In this document: positions 5,834 through 8,415 of the stretch, piece by piece
Numbering within the stretch: position 1 is the first letter of the stretch
How the letters are laid out: every line of letters starts with the position of its first letter
From: Clostridia bacterium
GTDB taxonomy: Bacteria; Bacillota; Clostridia; Oscillospirales; CAG-272
Assembly (NCBI GenBank): GCA_900753295.1
Contig: CAADYQ010000035.1
Location: 1-8,415, forward strand
Direction of reading: 5' to 3'
Length of the DNA stretch: 8,415 nucleotides
Notes under the pieces: generated by a model
Database searches by the model: none
What the model was told of the DNA's origin: nothing
Seen by the model: the letters and a program-made list of their open reading frames with translations, nothing else
Made by a program: the position numbers and the translations under genes

Positions 5834-5858
5834 GGGCGAGCGTTTTTGACGCACGCCC
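5834..5858. repeat. GC-rich hairpin downstream of the HTH gene
   Basis: Stems of 5 bp and 3 bp are separated by an A/A mismatch, with a seven-base TTTTTGA loop. It lies 36 bases after the HTH stop on the - strand. No T tract follows on that strand, so it is not a typical intrinsic terminator. Confidence 0.5.
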
Positions 5859-5894
5859 TTTCTCCTGCTTGAAAATCGACCTTCGCATAAATCT

Positions 5895-6848
5895 TCACAT
5901 TTGCCCGTTTTCCGCATGATTTTCGGCATGAACGTTGTTTCCTGTATGCCGCTCATATTTTGCAATCCGCTCCCGCATTTCCGCCTCCCGTCTCAGCTTG
6001 TCAAGCTCTTTTTCGTCATACGCTTTCTTGATGGGAGCGATAGGCGTGATGTGATATTTCAGCGTGCCGTTGTGAACCTCACCGCTCTTTGTCCTTATCA
6101 AAGTTTGCTCGGTTTCGACCAGCCCGCGTTTTTCAAGTGAGCGAAGATATTTCATCACCGTGTTCTTTGACATTCCGATCCGATCCCCGATCTCACGGAA
6201 GGACGGATAGCAGGTGTGTGTCCTGCGGTCTTCATAATAAAGCAGACAGGCGTAAAGCAGAATTTCACCGCCCGAGAGATCCATATACAGCACGCTGTTC
6301 GGCACCATGAAGTAGTTACCCTCCGCATAAGATTTGCGTGCAGTACCGTGCGTGACGATGCGTGCAAAATCGTATTGCGTTTTCTCTTTGAGAGAAAGAT
6401 TCACCTTGATGCGTTGCGAGATGTGTCTGCCTTTTTCCGTGATCACTACTTCGGAAAGAAAACCCGCCACAACCAAAGGCAAATATCCGCGGCTGAGAAT
6501 TCCTTTCCTGATTTCATGTTGGAGATCCTCATCAAATTTTGCAAACATAAAAATCGCACATCCGAGCCATAGCGAATATGCCGCTCCGGAATTAAAATCA
6601 ACCGTTTTCAACGCAAGCCTGATATGCGCGGGCTTCATGAGGTCGAGTATCACTTTTCGGATATCCTCGGTTGCAAAGCCGACTCCGTAGCAAGCGATTT
6701 CTTCGATATTCCACAGCCGATGCAGAGCATTTATCACGCGGTGCTTTTCCCGGCGGTCGAGGTTCAGCCCCGAACCGTCGGTTGAAAAATAGTATCGGTC
6801 AAGCTCCGCCGAAAGCCTTGCGTCAAGCTCGTGACAGATACCGCTCAT
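5895..6848 (-). CDS. winged-helix HTH (HTH_36-like) protein of a mobile element
   Basis: This encodes 317 aa. A clear winged helix-turn-helix lies at about residues 214-250 (CYPSFREIGDRIGMSKNTVMKYLRSLEKRGLVETEQ), preceded by VPNSVLYMDLSGGEILLYACLL, the usual lead-in of HTH_36 and replication-initiator-like proteins. The N-terminal 170 residues are helical and not recognised. The C-terminus (about 270-300) is charged and likely coiled-coil (KELDKLRREAEMRERIAKYER). It overlaps the excisionase by four bases (ATGA) and has GGAGGTGA before ATG 6848, so the two are translationally coupled. It is probably a regulator or replication/transfer initiator of the element. I cannot tell which from sequence alone. 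Confidence 0.8.
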   Translation of the reverse strand: MSGICHELDARLSAELDRYYFSTDGSGLNLDRREKHRVINALHRLWNIEEIACYGVGFATEDIRKVILDLMKPAHIRLALKTVDFNSGAAYSLWLGCAIFMFAKFDEDLQHEIRKGILSRGYLPLVVAGFLSEVVITEKGRHISQRIKVNLSLKEKTQYDFARIVTHGTARKSYAEGNYFMVPNSVLYMDLSGGEILLYACLLYYEDRRTHTCYPSFREIGDRIGMSKNTVMKYLRSLEKRGLVETEQTLIRTKSGEVHNGTLKYHITPIAPIKKAYDEKELDKLRREAEMRERIAKYERHTGNNVHAENHAENGQM

Positions 6849-7054
6849 TTACTCACCTCCGTTTTCATTTCTACCCACGCGATGAACTTTTCTTTCGGAA
6901 CAATCAGACGGTTCCCGACACGCAATGCTGGAAAGTCTTTTTCCTTCATCAGCTCATATGCCGAGGACATGGCGATTCCCAGCACGCCGGCAACCGTTTC
7001 TGCATTGAGAAACAGCGGCAGCTCGTCGTAAGTCTTGTAGTTTGATTCTTTCAT
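6845..7054 (-). CDS. xis: excisionase / MerR-type HTH protein
   Basis: This encodes 69 aa. Residues 13-62 match the excisionase-type HTH_17 pattern: LFLNAETVAGVLGIAMSSAYELMKEKDFPALRVGNRLIVPKEKFIAWVE. It has a turn between two helices, then the R-x-G-x-R wing. Such proteins bend attachment DNA and steer integrases toward excision. It starts at ATG 7054 with GGAGGTG close upstream, and it overlaps the start of the HTH gene by four bases. It is the first gene after the structured leader, which may control its expression, and it lies in the same direction as the integrases. Confidence 0.88.
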   Translation of the reverse strand: MKESNYKTYDELPLFLNAETVAGVLGIAMSSAYELMKEKDFPALRVGNRLIVPKEKFIAWVEMKTEVSK

Positions 7055-7077
7055 ATAACACCTCCGTTATTTTTTAC

Positions 7078-7182
7078 AAAAAGAAAAAGTGAGCATCGGA
7101 AGAAAACAGAGTTGCACTCTGCAAAATCTTCTGATACTCACCCTTGGCTCCCGTTTTCACCGACGGGAGGATGGCTCACTTT
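7078..7182 (-). ncRNA. structured leader with terminator before xis (candidate attenuator)
   Basis: On the - strand it begins three bases after the stop of the zinc-ribbon gene. Four helices can form. The outer 9-bp stem pairs 7086-7094 with 7174-7182. A second stem pairs 7095-7103 with 7127-7135 and is capped by 5 bp (7107-7111 with 7117-7121). A third, 7-bp stem pairs 7148-7154 with 7163-7169. CTCAC at 7137-7141 competes with CTCAC at 7175-7179 for GTGAG at 7089-7093. Either closed form ends in TTTTTCTTTTT, like an intrinsic terminator. It could simply end the upstream operon, or switch between termination and read-through into xis. I do not identify a known riboswitch class. Confidence 0.65.
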
Positions 7183-7185
7183 CGA

Positions 7186-7455
7186 TTAAAATGTTGCGCT
7201 TGTAACGGGAATGGCGACATATCCCCGCGCCACCTTTGGCTTTTCAATCACCGCAAGCATGGTTTTGCACCGCGGGCACAGCATCGTTTTACCTTGATAG
7301 TCCGGCTTGGCAACGCTGATCGTCACCGTGTTTTTCTCTTTCGGATCCGTGCTGTACAGAAGCGTTCTTCCGCAACCGTCCACCGGACAACGCGCAATGG
7401 GAATGCGCTTTATTTCTTCGCCTTGTGCTCTCTGTGTCGTTTTAGAGATTTCCAT
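7186..7455 (-). CDS. small zinc-ribbon protein
   Basis: This encodes 89 aa. Two cysteine pairs are visible: CPVDGC at residues 23-28 and CPRC at 60-63, the usual arrangement of a zinc ribbon or rubredoxin-like knuckle. The rest is basic and beta-rich. The family is not recognised; it recalls the small cysteine-rich proteins often carried by Firmicute conjugative elements. The start chosen is ATG 7455, with a GAGGAAAG site that overlaps the TGA of the upstream gene; a start at 7491 would overlap that gene and lacks support. The gap to the upstream gene is ten bases, so it is in the same operon. A DNA- or RNA-binding role is only a guess. Confidence 0.7.
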   Translation of the reverse strand: MEISKTTQRAQGEEIKRIPIARCPVDGCGRTLLYSTDPKEKNTVTISVAKPDYQGKTMLCPRCKTMLAVIEKPKVARGYVAIPVTSATF

Positions 7456-7465
7456 ACCGCTTTCC

Positions 7466-8047
7466 TCACATGCTCCCATAGTATTTGTCAATCCCGCCGA
7501 AACCGGGAATCATCTTGCCCGCCCGCGTTCTTATGATGAAGTTGTTCAGGCGTTTCTTAAACTCAGCAGGTCGTTTCCGTGCCGCATCGATATAGGCAAT
7601 GCGAATGCGTTTGTAGCCCTCCGGGAACGACTGATAATTTTTCCACGCGGCTAAGTCGGATTGTATCGCATTCGAAATATCTTCCGGAAAGACATACGGC
7701 GCAAGGATGAGATCGATCACGCTTTTCCGCACCTTCGGATGAATCAATCCTTGCCCGTCAAGCCAAATGAGGCGTTCGATATTCGGGCGCGAGTATGGAC
7801 TGCCCGGCTTTCTCGGCGTAAAATGCTGTGCGCGGTGCAGCGCGTCAATATGTCGGATCGTGCTGTCGATCCAACCGAAGCAAAGCGCCTCCTCGACCGC
7901 ATCGTTATAGGAAAGGCTCGCCTCGCCCGACTCTTTCATCGGAAACATAAACCATATTTCTTTTTCGGTTTCAAAATGCTCCTCAAGCCACGCCCGCCAT
8001 TCGGCACGATCGGCGGTGTAAAAAATGCTGTCATCCTTCATCAACAT
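7466..8047 (-). CDS. YdeI/OmpD-associated (OmdA) family protein
   Basis: This encodes 193 aa, the normal family length. The N-terminal part has FYTADRAEWRAWLEEH (9-24), then YNDAVEEALCFGWIDS (47-62) and HFTPRKPGSPYSRPNIERL (75-93), which are hallmarks of YdeI-like proteins. The C-terminal part ends with the typical YKRIRIAYIDAARKRPAEFKKRLNNFI helices (145-171). Family members have been linked to bacteriocin or peptide resistance, but the biochemical role is unclear. ATG 8047 has AGAGG six bases upstream and overlaps the end of the upstream gene by 17 bases. It could be cargo or part of a resident operon. Confidence 0.88.
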   Translation of the reverse strand: MLMKDDSIFYTADRAEWRAWLEEHFETEKEIWFMFPMKESGEASLSYNDAVEEALCFGWIDSTIRHIDALHRAQHFTPRKPGSPYSRPNIERLIWLDGQGLIHPKVRKSVIDLILAPYVFPEDISNAIQSDLAAWKNYQSFPEGYKRIRIAYIDAARKRPAEFKKRLNNFIIRTRAGKMIPGFGGIDKYYGSM

Positions 8048-8415
8048 ATCTTACCTCTTTTATATCGCCCCACAGCTCATCTGCCGCCTGTTCTATATGG
8101 CTTTTTTCGGCTTGTGACAAACTGCGGAAGCACTTGATTTCGAGCTTCCCGTTTTTGTTTTTCCATATCCCTGCCACATCCCCGTCGAGGAGTATGGGCG
8201 GCATGACGATACCTGCAAGATTGAATACGCCGCGAAGATATTCAGGCTTTAAATAGATACTTTCCTTTTTCTGATATCCGAGCATAAGCTGGTCAAATCC
8301 CGCAAGGAAAATGCAATGCGGAATGTCCCCATCGTATGTTTTCCCGTTCGGTATGTAATAATATGTCCTGCCGCCGAAGTCAAACGACTCGACAGGCAAG
8401 TCCCAAATCCAATTC
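8031..8415 (-). CDS. winged-helix DNA-binding protein (AlkZ/YcaQ-like, HTH_42), C-terminal part
   Basis: The frame is open to the right edge, so the gene is partial and its start lies outside; 127 codons are visible. The visible part has HCIFLAGFDQLMLGYQKKESIYL, then YLRGVFNLAGIVMPPILLDGDVAGIWK and LEIKCFRSLSQAEKSHIEQAADEL, which match the C-terminal region of AlkZ/YcaQ-type winged-helix proteins. The founding member is a DNA glycosylase that unhooks interstrand crosslinks; its catalytic Q-x-Q motif lies in the N-terminal half, which is not in this window, so activity cannot be judged. Its end overlaps the YdeI-family gene, so the two are co-transcribed. Confidence 0.78.
   Translation of the reverse strand, partial: NWIWDLPVESFDFGGRTYYYIPNGKTYDGDIPHCIFLAGFDQLMLGYQKKESIYLKPEYLRGVFNLAGIVMPPILLDGDVAGIWKNKNGKLEIKCFRSLSQAEKSHIEQAADELWGDIKEVRYVDEG

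Larger units (their letters stand above)
5632..5894. other. 263-bp palindrome-rich leader between the HTH and RHH genes
   Basis: No gene is supported here. The region holds a hairpin at 5834-5858 (GGGCG-A-GCG paired with CGC-A-CGCCC around a TTTTTGA loop), two TTTTTGAC-type boxes at 5723 and 5843, and the long inverted repeat at 5652-5705. No convincing sigma-A promoter was seen on the - strand. It is most likely a regulatory leader; an origin or transfer site is possible but not shown. Confidence 0.5.

Noticed and set aside
5632..5898. N-terminal extension of the RHH protein from a GTG at 5898
   Set aside because: The extra 89 residues cross strong palindromes, do not resemble RHH proteins, and a perfect AGGAGG supports ATG 5631.
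7025..7040. AAGTCTTGT in xis, matching the T-arm of the tRNA
   Set aside because: Only nine bases match, and they lie inside a coding region without flanking identity.
1..8415. CRISPR array or insertion sequence
   Set aside because: No regularly spaced repeats with unique spacers and no transposase or terminal inverted repeat pair were seen on either strand.

Overview
The window looks like one end of an integrated mobile element in a low-to-medium GC Gram-positive bacterium, most likely a Clostridia-type gut Firmicute. The grounds are strong GGAGG-type ribosome binding sites before most genes, a consensus sigma-A promoter, rho-independent hairpins, and the type of integrase, excisionase and HTH_36-like proteins. 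The species cannot be named from this.

Layout, left to right. A complete tRNA-Pro(GGG) with encoded CCA lies at the left edge on the + strand, followed at once by an intrinsic terminator and a short non-coding stretch with repeated TTTGACCACA boxes. This resembles the attachment end of an element inserted at a tRNA 3' end. Every protein gene lies on the - strand and reads toward the tRNA. Nearest the tRNA is a defence-like cargo cassette: an RloA/AbiLi-type AAA ATPase, a severely shortened RloB (94 aa) and an unrecognised AT-rich ORF that abuts the broken end of rloB. The cassette has its own near-consensus promoter and ends in a hairpin terminator. To its right are two tandem, overlapping tyrosine recombinases. 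Further right are a ribbon-helix-helix protein, a winged-helix HTH protein and an excisionase, the last two overlapping by 4 bases. Upstream of the excisionase is about 110 bases of strongly structured leader ending in a terminator-like U tract. Beyond that are a small zinc-ribbon protein, a YdeI/OmpD-associated family protein and the C-terminal part of a winged-helix DNA-binding protein of the AlkZ/YcaQ type, which runs off the right edge. These three are packed as one operon.

How it may work together: the excisionase, HTH and RHH proteins and the two integrases form a plausible excision/integration control module. RNA hairpins and DNA palindromes sit at three control points: before xis, before the RHH gene, and before the first-translated integrase. 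The defence-like cassette lies between the integrases and the attachment end, a common cargo position. No second copy of the tRNA 3' end was found by eye, so the other end of the element, if intact, lies outside the window.

Most worth a second look: the competing-helix leader before xis; the integrase with a second arm-binding-like domain at its C-terminus; the truncated RloB and its junction ORF; and the palindrome pairs in the integrase and RHH leaders. All family names come from reading motifs; no search was run.
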